A stretch of DNA of 64,000 bases from Demequina lignilytica. Lineage in GTDB: Bacteria > Actinomycetota > Actinomycetes > Actinomycetales > Demequinaceae. Location of the stretch: positions 338,110-402,109 of the forward strand of contig NZ_JAUHPX010000003.1 in the NCBI RefSeq assembly GCF_030418305.1. Reading direction: 5' to 3'. Below the pieces are notes generated by a model. That model made no database searches. It was not told the origin of the DNA and was given only the letters and a program-made list of their open reading frames with translations. The position numbers were made by a program, and so were the translations under genes. This document shows positions 33,787-45,223 of this stretch, one piece after another (position 1 is the first letter of the stretch; every line of letters starts with the position of its first letter).

Positions 33787-36771
33787 GTGACGATCACCGA
33801 GAACAACGCAGCGGCGCAGGCCGCGACGACCACCGGGGCGGTCCCGGTCGTGGCCGGCGGCATCCACGTCACCAAGCGTGACGGCACGCGCGAGCCGTAC
33901 GACGCCGATCGCATCAACAAGGCGATCGAGCGCGCGGCCGCGGGCCTGCCCGACCAGATCGCGATCACCACCCAGGTGGCGTCCGAGCTCGCGATCACCC
34001 TGTTCGACGGCATCACCACGGAGCAGCTCGACGAGGCCGCCATCGGCGTCGCCGTCCAGAACGTCAAGGACGACCCGCAGTTCGACATGGTCGCCGCACG
34101 CCTGCTCCGCAAGGTGATCTACAAGCGCGTCCTCGGCGGCTACGACACCGAGCTCGAGCTCGCTCTGCTCCACCAGGCGCGCTTCCCGGGGTACATCCGC
34201 GACGCCATCGAGGAGGGCCTGCTCGACGTCCGCCTCCAGGAGCTGTTCGACCTCGACGCCCTCGCGGCCGCGCTGGACCACACGCGTGACGACCTGCTGA
34301 AGTACATCGGCACGGTGACCATGCGCAACCGCTACATGATCACGGACCGCCACCGGAAGTCGCTCGAGGTGCCGCAGTACTTCTGGATGCGCGTCGCGAT
34401 GGGTCTCGCGCTCAACGAGGCCGACCCGACCGGGACCGCGCTGAAGTTCTACGAGAAGATCTCGACGCTCGACTACCTGCCGGCGGGCTCGACCCTGGTG
34501 AACGCGGGCACCTCCTACCCGCAGCTCTCCAACTGCTTCGTCATGCAGATGGAGGACGACATCGAGCACATCGCCAAGTCCGTGCGCGACGTCATGTGGC
34601 TCACCAAGGGCACCGGCGGCATCGGCCTGTCCGTCACCAAGCTGCGCTCGGAGGGGTCGCCCATCCGGTCGAACAACACCACCTCGACCGGCCCGATCCC
34701 GTTCATGCACACGATCGACTCGACGCTGCGCGCGGTCAGCCGCGGCGGCAAGAAGTTCGGCGCGCTCGCCTTCTACATGGAGAACTGGCACCTCGACTTC
34801 CACCAGTTCCTCGACCTGCGCCAGAACTCCGGCGACCCCTACCGCCGCACCCGCACCGCGAACACCGCCGTGTGGATCTCCGACGAGTTCATGAAGCGCG
34901 TCGCCGCGGACCAGGACTGGTACCTGTTCGACCCCGCGGAGACCCCCGACCTGGTGGAGCTCGTGGGCTCGGAGTTCTCGGCCCGCTACGCCGAGTACGT
35001 CGCGCTGGCCGAGGCCGGCAAGATGCGCACCTTCCGCAAGATGCGCGCCCGTGAGCAGTACAAGCAGATCCTGGTCACCCTCCAGACCACCTCGCACCCC
35101 TGGCTGACCTGGAAGGACACGATCAACAACCGTGCCCTCAACACCAACACGGGCACGATCCACCTGTCGAACCTCTGCACGGAGATCTGCCTGCCGCAGG
35201 ACCGCGACAACATCTCGGTCTGCAACCTCGCGTCCGTGAACCTGCCGCAGCACCTGGTCGACGGCAAGATCGACTGGGACCGCATGGAGCAGTCGGTGCG
35301 TCTCGCGGTGCGCCAGCTCGACAACCTCGTGGACATCACCCTGTCGTCCGTGCCCGAGTCCGAGTTCGCCAACCAGGAGAACCGTGCGGTGGGCCTGGGC
35401 GTCATGGGCTTCACCGACATCACCGAGCGCCTGGGCCTCGCGTACGAGTCGGAGGAGGCCTACGACCTCATCGACCAGATCGTCGAGTTCGTCAGCTACC
35501 ACGCGATCGACGCCTCGGCCGACCTCGCCCGCGAGCGTGGCTCGTACAACAACTTCGCCGGCTCCGGCTGGTCGCAGGGCAAGGTGCCCTTCGACACGAT
35601 CGCCGAGGTCGAGGCCGACCGCGGCGTGCCGGTCACGGTCAACCGCGTGACCCGCCTCGACTGGGACACGCTGCGCGACAAGGTCAAGGGCGGCATCCGC
35701 AACGCGACCCTCATGGCCGTGGCGCCCACCGCGTCGATCGGCCTGGTCGCCGGCACCACGCCCGGGTTCGACCCGCAGTTCTCGCAGATCTTCTCCCGCA
35801 ACACCTCCTCGGGCAAGTTCCTCGAGGTCAACACGAACCTGGTGAAGGACCTCCAGGCGCTGGGCATCTGGGACGAGGTGAAGGACCAGCTTCTCGCCGC
35901 CCAGGGCGACCTGAGCAAGGTCGACGGCGTCCCGCAGCACCTCGTGGACGTCTACAAGACCTCCTTCCAGCTCGACCCGCACGCCTTCCTCGAGGTGGCG
36001 GCCCGCGCGCAGAAGTGGATCGACCAGGCCATCAGCCGGAACATCTACCTCGAGGACCGCGACGTCGACAAGATGATGGAGCTGTACGCCTTCGCGTGGG
36101 AGAAGGGTGTGAAGACCACCTACTACCTCCACATGAAGCCGCGCCACACCGCCGAGCAGTCGACGGTGCGCGTCAACAAGACGGAGAACATCAACCGCAC
36201 CGGCTCCGCGTCGGGCCGTGCGGCCGGCGGCGCGGCCAGCGGCGGCGCCCGCAAGGGCTTCGGCGGCGCCCGCAAGGGCTTCGGCGGCGCCAAGGCCGCC
36301 GCGGCGCCCGCCGCGGACGCCCCGGTCGCGGAGGCTCAGGCGGAGGAGGCTCCGTCGACCACGGCGGCGGCCGCTCCCGCCTCGGCGTCACGCGGCTTCG
36401 GCGGCTTCGGCGGAGCGAAGAAGCCGGCCCCGGCCACCACCGAGATCCCCGCGGTCACGGACGGCGAGGCCGTGGCGACCACCCCCGAGGAGAAGGCTCC
36501 GGCGGCGGCCCCCGCGTCGGTCCTGTCCTCGATCGCCGCGCAGGCCTTCGCGACCGCTCCGCAGGAGCAGCCCGAGGTGCCGCCGGTCACCCTTCCCGAG
36601 CCGGCGCCGGAGCCCGCAGCCCAGCAGCTCTCGACCTCGGCGGCGGCGCCGTCGAGCGCGGCCCTGCTCGATGTGGTGGAGACCGTCGCCTCCGGGGACA
36701 CTGAGATGATCGGCGGCGTCGCCTGCCCGGTGGACCCGATGGAGCGGCTCCAGTGCGAGTCGTGCCAGTAG
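33787..36771 (+). CDS. nrdA: Ribonucleoside-diphosphate reductase large subunit with Ala/Gly/Pro-rich insert
   Basis: 994 residues from GTG 33787, with GGGGGA before it. It reduces ribonucleotides to deoxyribonucleotides. An ATP-cone occupies about 28-118 (VTKRDGTREPYDADRINKAI), which senses ATP/dATP. The catalytic barrel follows, with SNCFVMQMEDD and NLCTEICLPQ carrying active-site cysteines. C990 and C993 in the final CESCQ are the redox shuttle. Residues about 804-970 form an unusual low-complexity insert, first with repeated RKGFGGA units and then Ala/Pro/Glu-rich, just before the shuttle tail. The partner small subunit, 29 bp downstream, is of class Ic type. Confidence 0.95.
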   Translation: MTITENNAAAQAATTTGAVPVVAGGIHVTKRDGTREPYDADRINKAIERAAAGLPDQIAITTQVASELAITLFDGITTEQLDEAAIGVAVQNVKDDPQFDMVAARLLRKVIYKRVLGGYDTELELALLHQARFPGYIRDAIEEGLLDVRLQELFDLDALAAALDHTRDDLLKYIGTVTMRNRYMITDRHRKSLEVPQYFWMRVAMGLALNEADPTGTALKFYEKISTLDYLPAGSTLVNAGTSYPQLSNCFVMQMEDDIEHIAKSVRDVMWLTKGTGGIGLSVTKLRSEGSPIRSNNTTSTGPIPFMHTIDSTLRAVSRGGKKFGALAFYMENWHLDFHQFLDLRQNSGDPYRRTRTANTAVWISDEFMKRVAADQDWYLFDPAETPDLVELVGSEFSARYAEYVALAEAGKMRTFRKMRAREQYKQILVTLQTTSHPWLTWKDTINNRALNTNTGTIHLSNLCTEICLPQDRDNISVCNLASVNLPQHLVDGKIDWDRMEQSVRLAVRQLDNLVDITLSSVPESEFANQENRAVGLGVMGFTDITERLGLAYESEEAYDLIDQIVEFVSYHAIDASADLARERGSYNNFAGSGWSQGKVPFDTIAEVEADRGVPVTVNRVTRLDWDTLRDKVKGGIRNATLMAVAPTASIGLVAGTTPGFDPQFSQIFSRNTSSGKFLEVNTNLVKDLQALGIWDEVKDQLLAAQGDLSKVDGVPQHLVDVYKTSFQLDPHAFLEVAARAQKWIDQAISRNIYLEDRDVDKMMELYAFAWEKGVKTTYYLHMKPRHTAEQSTVRVNKTENINRTGSASGRAAGGAASGGARKGFGGARKGFGGAKAAAAPAADAPVAEAQAEEAPSTTAAAAPASASRGFGGFGGAKKPAPATTEIPAVTDGEAVATTPEEKAPAAAPASVLSSIAAQAFATAPQEQPEVPPVTLPEPAPEPAAQQLSTSAAAPSSAALLDVVETVASGDTEMIGGVACPVDPMERLQCESCQ

Positions 36772-36800
36772 CCGATCGATAGAGACAGGAGACACAGACC

Positions 36801-37790
36801 ATGGCCATCCTCGGCAGCGGAGTCCAGGACGGGCTCCTCCTGAAGCCCGTGACCTACCAGTGGGCGATGGATCTCTACGACCAGGCCGTCGCGAACACCT
36901 GGTTCCCCAACGAGATCCAGCTCGGTGAGGACCTCGCGGACTTCAAGAAGATGACGGAGGACGAGAAGCACGCGCTCCTCCACCTCATCTCGTACTTCAA
37001 CCCGAACGAGCTGCTGGTCAACAAGGCTCTCGCGTTCGGCGTCTACCCCTACATCAACGCTCCCGAGGGTCACCTGTACCTCGCGAAGCAGATGTGGGAG
37101 GAGGCGAACCACTGCATGACGTTCGAGTACATCCTCGAGACCTTCCCGATCGATCGCGACAAGGCCTACTCGGCGCACGTCGACGTCCCGTCGATGGCCG
37201 CCAAGGAGGAGTTCGAGTCGAAGTTCATCAAGCGGATGACCGAGGACACCCTCGACATCAGCACCACGGAGGGCAAGAAGGACTTCATCCGGAACCTGAT
37301 CGCCTACAACATCATCCTCGAGGGCATCTGGTTCTACTCGGGCTTCATGGTGGCGCTGAGCTTCCGCCAGCGGAACCTGCTGCGCAACTTCGGCTCCCTC
37401 ATGGACTGGATCATCCGCGACGAGTCGCTGCACCTCCAGTTCGGCATCAACCTCATCCTCACGGTGCTCGAGGAGAACGAGGACCTCCAGGACGAGGAGT
37501 TCGCCGAGGAGATCCGCGGCATGATCCTCCACGCCGTCGAGATGGAGGAGGCCTACAACCGCGACATGTTCCCGCGCGGCATCCTGGGCCTCAACGCCGA
37601 CTACGTGAACCAGTACGTCAAGTACCTCACGGACCGTCGCCTCGAGGAGCTCGGCTTCGAGCCCGAGTTCAACGTCGCCAACCCCGCGAAGTGGATGGCG
37701 GCCGCGAACGACACGCTCCAGCTCGTCAACTTCTTCGAGCAGCAGAACACGTCGTACGAGGTCAACGCCCAGGCGACCAAGACCAGCTAG
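36801..37790 (+). CDS. nrdB: Ribonucleotide reductase small subunit, class Ic type (Phe at the radical position)
   Basis: 329 residues, ferritin-like. The metal ligands are E70, E101, H104, E174, E208 and H211. In class Ia proteins a radical Tyr stands four residues after the first His ligand. Here that residue is F108 (EANHCMTFEY), as in Chlamydia trachomatis NrdB (EAVHTHTFLY, F127). The first ligand is Glu (E70) rather than Asp, also as in class Ic. The cofactor is therefore expected to be Mn(IV)/Fe(III) with no tyrosyl radical. It is co-transcribed with the large subunit and lies under the same NrdR control. Confidence 0.93.
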   Translation: MAILGSGVQDGLLLKPVTYQWAMDLYDQAVANTWFPNEIQLGEDLADFKKMTEDEKHALLHLISYFNPNELLVNKALAFGVYPYINAPEGHLYLAKQMWEEANHCMTFEYILETFPIDRDKAYSAHVDVPSMAAKEEFESKFIKRMTEDTLDISTTEGKKDFIRNLIAYNIILEGIWFYSGFMVALSFRQRNLLRNFGSLMDWIIRDESLHLQFGINLILTVLEENEDLQDEEFAEEIRGMILHAVEMEEAYNRDMFPRGILGLNADYVNQYVKYLTDRRLEELGFEPEFNVANPAKWMAAANDTLQLVNFFEQQNTSYEVNAQATKTS

Positions 37791-37810
37791 AGGGCGGGCC
37801 GCCGAGCCCG

Positions 37811-38005
37811 TATACTCTCGTCAAATACACGAGACGCCCAGCGCAGAGCGATCGCGCTGGGCGTCTCGTCGTCTCCGGAATACCGGAGCGTCGCGAATCG
37901 TTACGACTCGCGTCTCGTGCCCGGCGTGCCAACCGCGCCCCGCACCCGTCACATCCGGGCCGTCGAGACGGCCCCCGTCTCGCTCTTTCCTCCGGAGGCC
38001 CCTGC
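37811..38005 (+). promoter_or_regulatory. Structured leader of the drug-efflux gene
   Basis: TATACT (37811-37816) is a -10 candidate. It is followed by a strong hairpin (37831-37844 with 37854-37867, 14 bp), a second hairpin CTCCGG/CCGGAG near 37873-37888, a third of about 10 bp near 37892-37913, and overlapping alternatives near 37957-37983 (GGGCCGT/ACGGCCC or GAGACGG/CCGTCTC) followed by CTTT. The ribosome-binding site lies in the self-complementary CCTCCGGAGG. This looks like attenuation or translational control. The first hairpin could also simply terminate nrdB mRNA. Confidence 0.55.
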
Positions 38006-38009
38006 ATGA
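37917..38009 (+). CDS. Possible leader peptide before the efflux gene
   Basis: A 30-codon frame starts with GTG 37917 and ends with a TGA that overlaps the efflux gene's ATG (ATGA). The peptide is Pro-rich near its end (SLFPPEAPA). It spans the alternative hairpins, as expected for ribosome-mediated attenuation. There is no good ribosome-binding site and an open frame of this length can arise by chance, so support is limited. Confidence 0.3.
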   Translation: MPGVPTAPRTRHIRAVETAPVSLFPPEAPA

Positions 38010-39289
38010 CCGCCACCACGGCGCCCACCCCCGTCATCGCCGATCAGCCGGTCGCTGTCCCGCGCCGGCACCAGATCGTCGTCGGCAGCACCATGACGCG
38101 GCGCCAGAAGCTGGTCTACATCCTCATGCTGGGCGCGCTCGTCGCGCTGGGCCCGTTCACCATCGACCTCTACCTCCCGGCGTTCCCGAGCGTCCAGGCC
38201 GAGCTGATGACCACCGCGGCCGCGATCCAGCTCACGCTCACGGCGACCACCGTCGGCTTCGGTCTCGGCCAGCTGATCGTCGGGCCGCTGAGCGACGCGT
38301 TCGGACGCATCCGGCCGCTGCTGTTCGCGACCGCGCTGCACATCCTCGCCTCGGTGGGCGTGGCCCTCGCCCCGACCGTCGAGTGGGTCATGGCCGGCCG
38401 TGTGCTCCAGGGCATCGGCGCGGCGGGCGGCGGCGTCGTCGCCATGGCGATCGTCCGCGACCTGTTCGCCGGACAGGCGCTGATCCGCATGCTGGCGCGG
38501 CTCGCGCTCGTCACCGGCCTCGCTCCGGTGCTCGCTCCGGTGATCGGCTCGCAGCTGCTGCGCTTCATCGACTGGCGTGGCGTGTTCGTGGTCCTCGCGA
38601 TCTACGGCGTGCTGGTCCTGGTCGCCGCGCGCTTCGTCATCCGCGAGACCCACCCCGTCGAGCGGCGCGGCGGCACCTCGCTGCGCGCCTACCGCACCCG
38701 CTACGCACACCTCCTGGGCGACGCTTCCTTCGTGGGCATCGCCGTGGTCGGCGCGACCACGTTCACCGCGCTGTTCTCCTACCTGTCGGCGTCGTCGTTC
38801 GTGCTGCAGGAGGTGTTCGAGCTCTCGGCTCAGGAGTACGGCATCGTCTTCGGGCTCAACTCGGTCGGCCTCGTGATCGCGAACCAGACGTCGGCGCGCC
38901 TCATGCGCGTCTTCGCGCCGCGCGCGGTGGCGGGCGTCGGCCTCAGCGTCATGCTCACCGGATCGCTCCTTCTGTTCGTCACCGACGCGCTGTCGCTCGG
39001 GCTGTTGGGCGTGCTCGTGCCGCTCTTCTTCGTGGTCGCGTCGGTGGGTCTGATCATGCCGACCGTCCAGGTCACCGCGCTCGCCAACCACGGCGCGGAG
39101 GCCGGCACCGCCGCGTCGCTGATCGGCGCGCTGAACTTCGGCGTCGCCGGCGTGATCTCGCCGCTCGTCGGATTCATGGGCGTCTCCGTGGTCTCGATGG
39201 CGACCGTGATGGTGGGCGCCCTGGTCGTGGGCAACCTCATCTTCTGGCTGGTCGTGCGACCGCGCGTCCAGTCGTCCGTCATCGCCTGA
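38006..39289 (+). CDS. Bcr/CflA-type drug efflux transporter (MFS)
   Basis: 427 residues from ATG 38006 behind CCGGAGG; a far longer frame through nrdB is rejected. Twelve membrane segments are expected. The first-span text LGPFTIDLYLPAFPSVQAEL and the loop GPLSDAFGRIRPL are diagnostic of the Bcr/CflA drug:proton antiporters, whose members export chloramphenicol, bicyclomycin and others. The motif RVLQGIGAAGGGVVAMAIVRDLF is also conserved. Drug identity cannot be told from sequence. The long leader suggests inducible expression. Confidence 0.92.
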   Translation: MTATTAPTPVIADQPVAVPRRHQIVVGSTMTRRQKLVYILMLGALVALGPFTIDLYLPAFPSVQAELMTTAAAIQLTLTATTVGFGLGQLIVGPLSDAFGRIRPLLFATALHILASVGVALAPTVEWVMAGRVLQGIGAAGGGVVAMAIVRDLFAGQALIRMLARLALVTGLAPVLAPVIGSQLLRFIDWRGVFVVLAIYGVLVLVAARFVIRETHPVERRGGTSLRAYRTRYAHLLGDASFVGIAVVGATTFTALFSYLSASSFVLQEVFELSAQEYGIVFGLNSVGLVIANQTSARLMRVFAPRAVAGVGLSVMLTGSLLLFVTDALSLGLLGVLVPLFFVVASVGLIMPTVQVTALANHGAEAGTAASLIGALNFGVAGVISPLVGFMGVSVVSMATVMVGALVVGNLIFWLVVRPRVQSSVIA

Positions 39290-39326
39290 GAACGGACGAC
39301 GCGTACCGCGACGCGGCGCGCGCCGG

Positions 39327-39332
39327 TAGCGT
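39327..39332 (+). promoter_or_regulatory. -10 box of a leaderless transcript
   Basis: TAGCGT ends 6 bases before the ATG of the DJ-1/PfpI gene; no Shine-Dalgarno sequence. Confidence 0.5.
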
Positions 39333-39338
39333 GTGGTC

Positions 39339-39947
39339 ATGACCATGCGCGTGGCGATCCTCCTGTTCGACGGCTTCGACCTGATCGACGCGGGCGGGCC
39401 CTACGAGGTGTTCCTGACGGCGTCCCGGCTCCTCGAGCGGGACGGCCTCCCGCCCGCCTACGAGGTCGTGCTGGCGACGCCCGGCGGGGACGATGTGGTC
39501 GCCTTCGGCGGCATGACGCTCACGCGCTTGACCGACACCGACGCGCTCGACTCCGCTGACATCGTCCTCGTACCCGGCACGATCGATGTCGCGTGCGCGC
39601 TGTCCGACAGCGCGCTGCGCGAGGCCATCGAGCGCCTCGCGGCGTCCTCGTCGCTCACCGCATCGGTCTGCACGGGAGCGTTCCTGCTCGCCCGTGCCGG
39701 CCTGCTGCGCGACAAGCCCGCGACCACGCACTGGGAGGACCTGGGCGACCTCGGCGGCTGCGGTGACGTCGCGGAGGTGATCGCGGGGGTGCGGTGGGTC
39801 GACGCGGGGGCGGTGCTCACGAGCGGCGGGCTGACGTCGGGCATCCACCTCGCGCTCCACCTGGTGGCGCGCACCACCTCGGTGGACCTCGCTCAGCGCA
39901 CGGCGCGTCAGCTCGACATGGACTGGAGCCCCGACCCCGCGCGGTGA
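39339..39947 (+). CDS. DJ-1/PfpI-family protein
   Basis: 202 residues from ATG 39339. It has a class I glutamine-amidotransferase-like fold with the nucleophile-elbow Cys C111 in SVCTGAFLLARAGLL and the preceding strand DIVLVPG. The N-terminus VAILLFDGFDLIDAGGPYEVF is typical of the DJ-1/PfpI group that also forms the N-terminal part of GlpG-like AraC regulators, but no DNA-binding domain is attached. Family members include isonitrile hydratases, glyoxalase-like enzymes and chaperones. The function here is undetermined. Confidence 0.85.
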   Translation: MTMRVAILLFDGFDLIDAGGPYEVFLTASRLLERDGLPPAYEVVLATPGGDDVVAFGGMTLTRLTDTDALDSADIVLVPGTIDVACALSDSALREAIERLAASSSLTASVCTGAFLLARAGLLRDKPATTHWEDLGDLGGCGDVAEVIAGVRWVDAGAVLTSGGLTSGIHLALHLVARTTSVDLAQRTARQLDMDWSPDPAR

Positions 39948-39975
39948 CGCCTGGTGGACCTTCTCCGGCGCCGAC

Positions 39976-43029
<3,054 letters not shown>

Positions 43030-43207
43030 GACTCGGCTGCTCCCTGCAGAAGGTGGAGTTATCCCATTGTTCCCGGTCCGTATCCCAGCGGACAAGGCGC
43101 GCCGTGAGGGATTCGTCACACGGCGCTTGCGGGGTGGTCGCCAGGCGGCCCGAAAAAAACTTTCGGAATCTGCGTCATAGCGGTGGGGGACCCCCCTCTC
43201 ATCGGGC

Positions 43208-43981
43208 ATGACCAGCGAGGTGAACACCCCAGGCGCGGAGTCGCCGTCGCCGCTGATGCGGCGATGGGAGTCGGCGAGCCTCGGCACGGTCTGGCGCCGT
43301 CCGGGCGACTGGTTCACCCCTGCGGGGGAGGCGCTTGCGGAGGCGCTCGAGGCGCGGCTCGACACGGCGCCTGCGGCCTTCCGACTCGGCACGGCGCGCG
43401 CGATGGCCGGCGTGGGCATCACCGAGGCTATCGACGACATGGCGGTGCTGTTCCGCGCGGCCGGCTACGAGTCGGCCCCCATCCGCACGCTGCGGTCGCT
43501 GTGCGAGGGCTGGACGGAAGGTGAGGCGACGCACCGCGTCGCGCCGCTGATGACCGACGCGGAGTCGGGCCTGGGCACGGTCGAGTACCTGATCACCCGG
43601 CTCGCTGAGATCTACGGCGCCGCGGAGCGCGACGGCGACGACGTCCCCGTCTCCCACGCGCTGGTGCTGGTCGACGTGGCCGCGGCCGACACGGACCCGT
43701 GGCAGCGCATGGCGCGCAACGCCGCGATCGGCCGCGCGCTGCAGGACGCGTACGGCAAGGGTCACCCGATGGCGCGCGTCTCCGACGGCGTCTACGCGGT
43801 GCTGGTGGCACGCGGGCCCGAGATGGGCTCCGGCGTGGCCAGCCTCCGCGATCACATCTCCCACCGCGCGACGCAGATGCGCGTCGGCAACCTGATGCGG
43901 CAGCCTCCGCGCGTGTGGATCGAGTCTCTGCCAGGAACGCACGACTACGTGAGAGACGTGCTGGAGTCCCTGCAGAGGTAG
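43208..43981 (+). CDS. Unknown protein, possible degenerate GGDEF-like domain
   Basis: 257 residues; no signal peptide or membrane span. It is divergent from the sigma-fusion gene, 178 bp away. The half after residue 140 has the strand-helix rhythm of a nucleotidyl-cyclase/GGDEF fold: [13 protein letters not shown], a helix, then [20 protein letters not shown] where GGDEF proteins have their RxGGDEF turn. The catalytic GGDEF residues are absent, so it would be inactive as a cyclase. A partner or target role of the sigma system is possible but unproven. An AT-poor intergenic region with a GGAATC-N4-GTC stretch near 43165 precedes it. Confidence 0.6.
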   Translation: MTSEVNTPGAESPSPLMRRWESASLGTVWRRPGDWFTPAGEALAEALEARLDTAPAAFRLGTARAMAGVGITEAIDDMAVLFRAAGYESAPIRTLRSLCEGWTEGEATHRVAPLMTDAESGLGTVEYLITRLAEIYGAAERDGDDVPVSHALVLVDVAAADTDPWQRMARNAAIGRALQDAYGKGHPMARVSDGVYAVLVARGPEMGSGVASLRDHISHRATQMRVGNLMRQPPRVWIESLPGTHDYVRDVLESLQR

Positions 43982-43991
43982 AGGGGGGCGC

Positions 43992-44031
43992 AAGGGGTCG
44001 GTACCGAGCTGAGGGCGGTGCCGACCCCTTT
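43992..44031 (+). terminator. Intrinsic terminator
   Basis: AAGGGGTCGGTACCG (43992-44006) pairs with CGGTGCCGACCCCTT (44016-44030) with one G-U pair and a 9-nt loop, followed by T. It ends the unknown gene's transcript. It is one of the few hairpins here with T residues at its base. Confidence 0.82.
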
Positions 44032-44051
44032 GCGTTGCCCCCGCGGCTGAC

Positions 44052-44065
44052 TTGCATTAGTGCAA
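44052..44065. promoter_or_regulatory. Candidate TetR operator
   Basis: TTGCATTAGTGCAA is an inverted repeat (TTGCA-N4-TGCAA) in an AT-rich stretch 76 bp upstream of the TetR gene. It is a plausible autoregulatory site; no second copy was noticed. Confidence 0.4.
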
Positions 44066-44140
44066 CATGTGGCGCACTGCACAGGCCTTAGGACCTTGGT
44101 GCGAAAAATATTGCTGTTACATGAAATATCATTGATTCTC

Positions 44141-44743
44141 ATGTTTGAGAACGAGAATTCCGATCTGAGGGGCCGGCTGCTCGAGGGGGCGCTGCGGATC
44201 GTCGACACCCAGGGTGCCGCCGGGCTGACCGTGCGCGCTGTCGCCGCCGCGGCCGGCTGCTCGACCATGGGCGTCTACACGCACTTCAAGGGCAAGTCGG
44301 GCCTCATCGACGCGGTCGTCGAGTGGGGCTTCGGTCAGCTGGATGCGACCCTCGAGGAGGCCCACGAGGCGGCGGGCGGCGGCTGCCACGGCCTGGTGGC
44401 CGGCGCGCGCGCCTACTGCGAGTGGTCCCTGGCGCACCCCACCCAGTTCCAGGTGATGTTCGTCGCCGCGATCCCGGGCTACGACCCGTCGGAGACCACG
44501 CGCGAGCGTGTGTGGGACTCGTTCTACTCCCACCGCGCGCGCGTGGCATCGGCGCTCGAGGGGCCCGACGCGGACCCGGCGAGGTGGCACGATGCGGCGG
44601 CATCGCTCTGGGCCAACGTCCACGGCCACGTGATGATCGAGATGCTGCGCCGCGCCTACGGCGACCACCGCCCCGAGCTGTGCGACATCCAGGAGGCCAT
44701 CGAGGCCACCGTCGCCGGGCTCGACCCGTCCTGCGCGCGCTGA
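44141..44743 (+). CDS. TetR-family transcriptional regulator
   Basis: 200 residues from ATG 44141, chosen because the family N-terminus begins there and TATCAT lies 8 bases upstream; a start at 44060 would add an atypical leader. The helix-turn-helix is at about 24-46 (LTVRAVAAAAGCSTMGVYTHFKGKSGLIDAV). The C-terminal ligand domain includes HPTQFQVMFVAA, a WHG-domain-like pattern. No divergent target gene is adjacent, so the regulon is unknown. Its upstream region is much richer in A+T than the surroundings. Confidence 0.88.
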   Translation: MFENENSDLRGRLLEGALRIVDTQGAAGLTVRAVAAAAGCSTMGVYTHFKGKSGLIDAVVEWGFGQLDATLEEAHEAAGGGCHGLVAGARAYCEWSLAHPTQFQVMFVAAIPGYDPSETTRERVWDSFYSHRARVASALEGPDADPARWHDAAASLWANVHGHVMIEMLRRAYGDHRPELCDIQEAIEATVAGLDPSCAR

Positions 44744-44774
44744 CGCTCGGCGCGGCCCGCGCCTAGGGCGGCGC

Positions 44775-45209
44775 CTACCCGTCCGTCTGCTCGTCCTCGG
44801 ACGGCAGCCCGGCCCACAGCACGATCGCCCGGCCCTCGTCGCGGCGGGCCCGGCGTCCGCGCTCGACGATCACGACGTTGCCGGTGGGCCCGGTCGTGAA
44901 GATCCGTGAGCCGACGTCGGCACGCGGACGGAGCCGCTCGACCTCGTGCTCGAGCTGCGTCACGCGCTTGGTGAGCGACAGGATGCGGGCGATGCCCGCG
45001 AGGTTGATGCCCTCGTCCTGGCTCATGCGCTGGACCTCGCGCAGCGTGGCGACATCACGAAGCGAGTAGCGGCGGCCGCCGCCGGGGCGGCGGCGCGGCA
45101 CCACCAGGCCCAGGCGATCGTACTGGCGCAGCGTCTGCGCGTGCATGCCGGCGAGCTCCGCGGCCGCGGAGATGAGGAACACCGGCTCGTCGACGTCTGG
45201 CTGCTCCAT
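44775..45209 (-). CDS. hspR: Heat-shock repressor HspR (MerR family)
   Basis: 144 residues. The MerR-type winged helix is at about 11-80 (VFLISAAAELAGMHAQTLRQYDRLGL, then RRYSLRDVATLREVQ), followed by a coiled segment (RVTQLEHEVERLRP). HspR binds HAIR inverted repeats with DnaK as co-repressor and represses the dnaK operon. It is the last cistron of that operon, 14 bp after dnaJ, with GGAAGGTGA before its ATG. Two HAIR sites lie upstream of dnaK. Confidence 0.95.
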   Translation of the reverse strand: MEQPDVDEPVFLISAAAELAGMHAQTLRQYDRLGLVVPRRRPGGGRRYSLRDVATLREVQRMSQDEGINLAGIARILSLTKRVTQLEHEVERLRPRADVGSRIFTTGPTGNVVIVERGRRARRDEGRAIVLWAGLPSEDEQTDG

Positions 45210-45223
45210 GGTTCACCTTCCCG

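Noticed and set aside
33727..36147. Long minus-strand frame opposite nrdA
   Set aside because: An antisense shadow of nrdA; the opposite frame shows intact RNR motifs.
43030..43440. N-terminal extension of the sigma-fusion gene to 43440
   Set aside because: It overlaps the divergent unknown gene and adds no recognisable domain. Sigma region 2 begins soon after ATG 43029.
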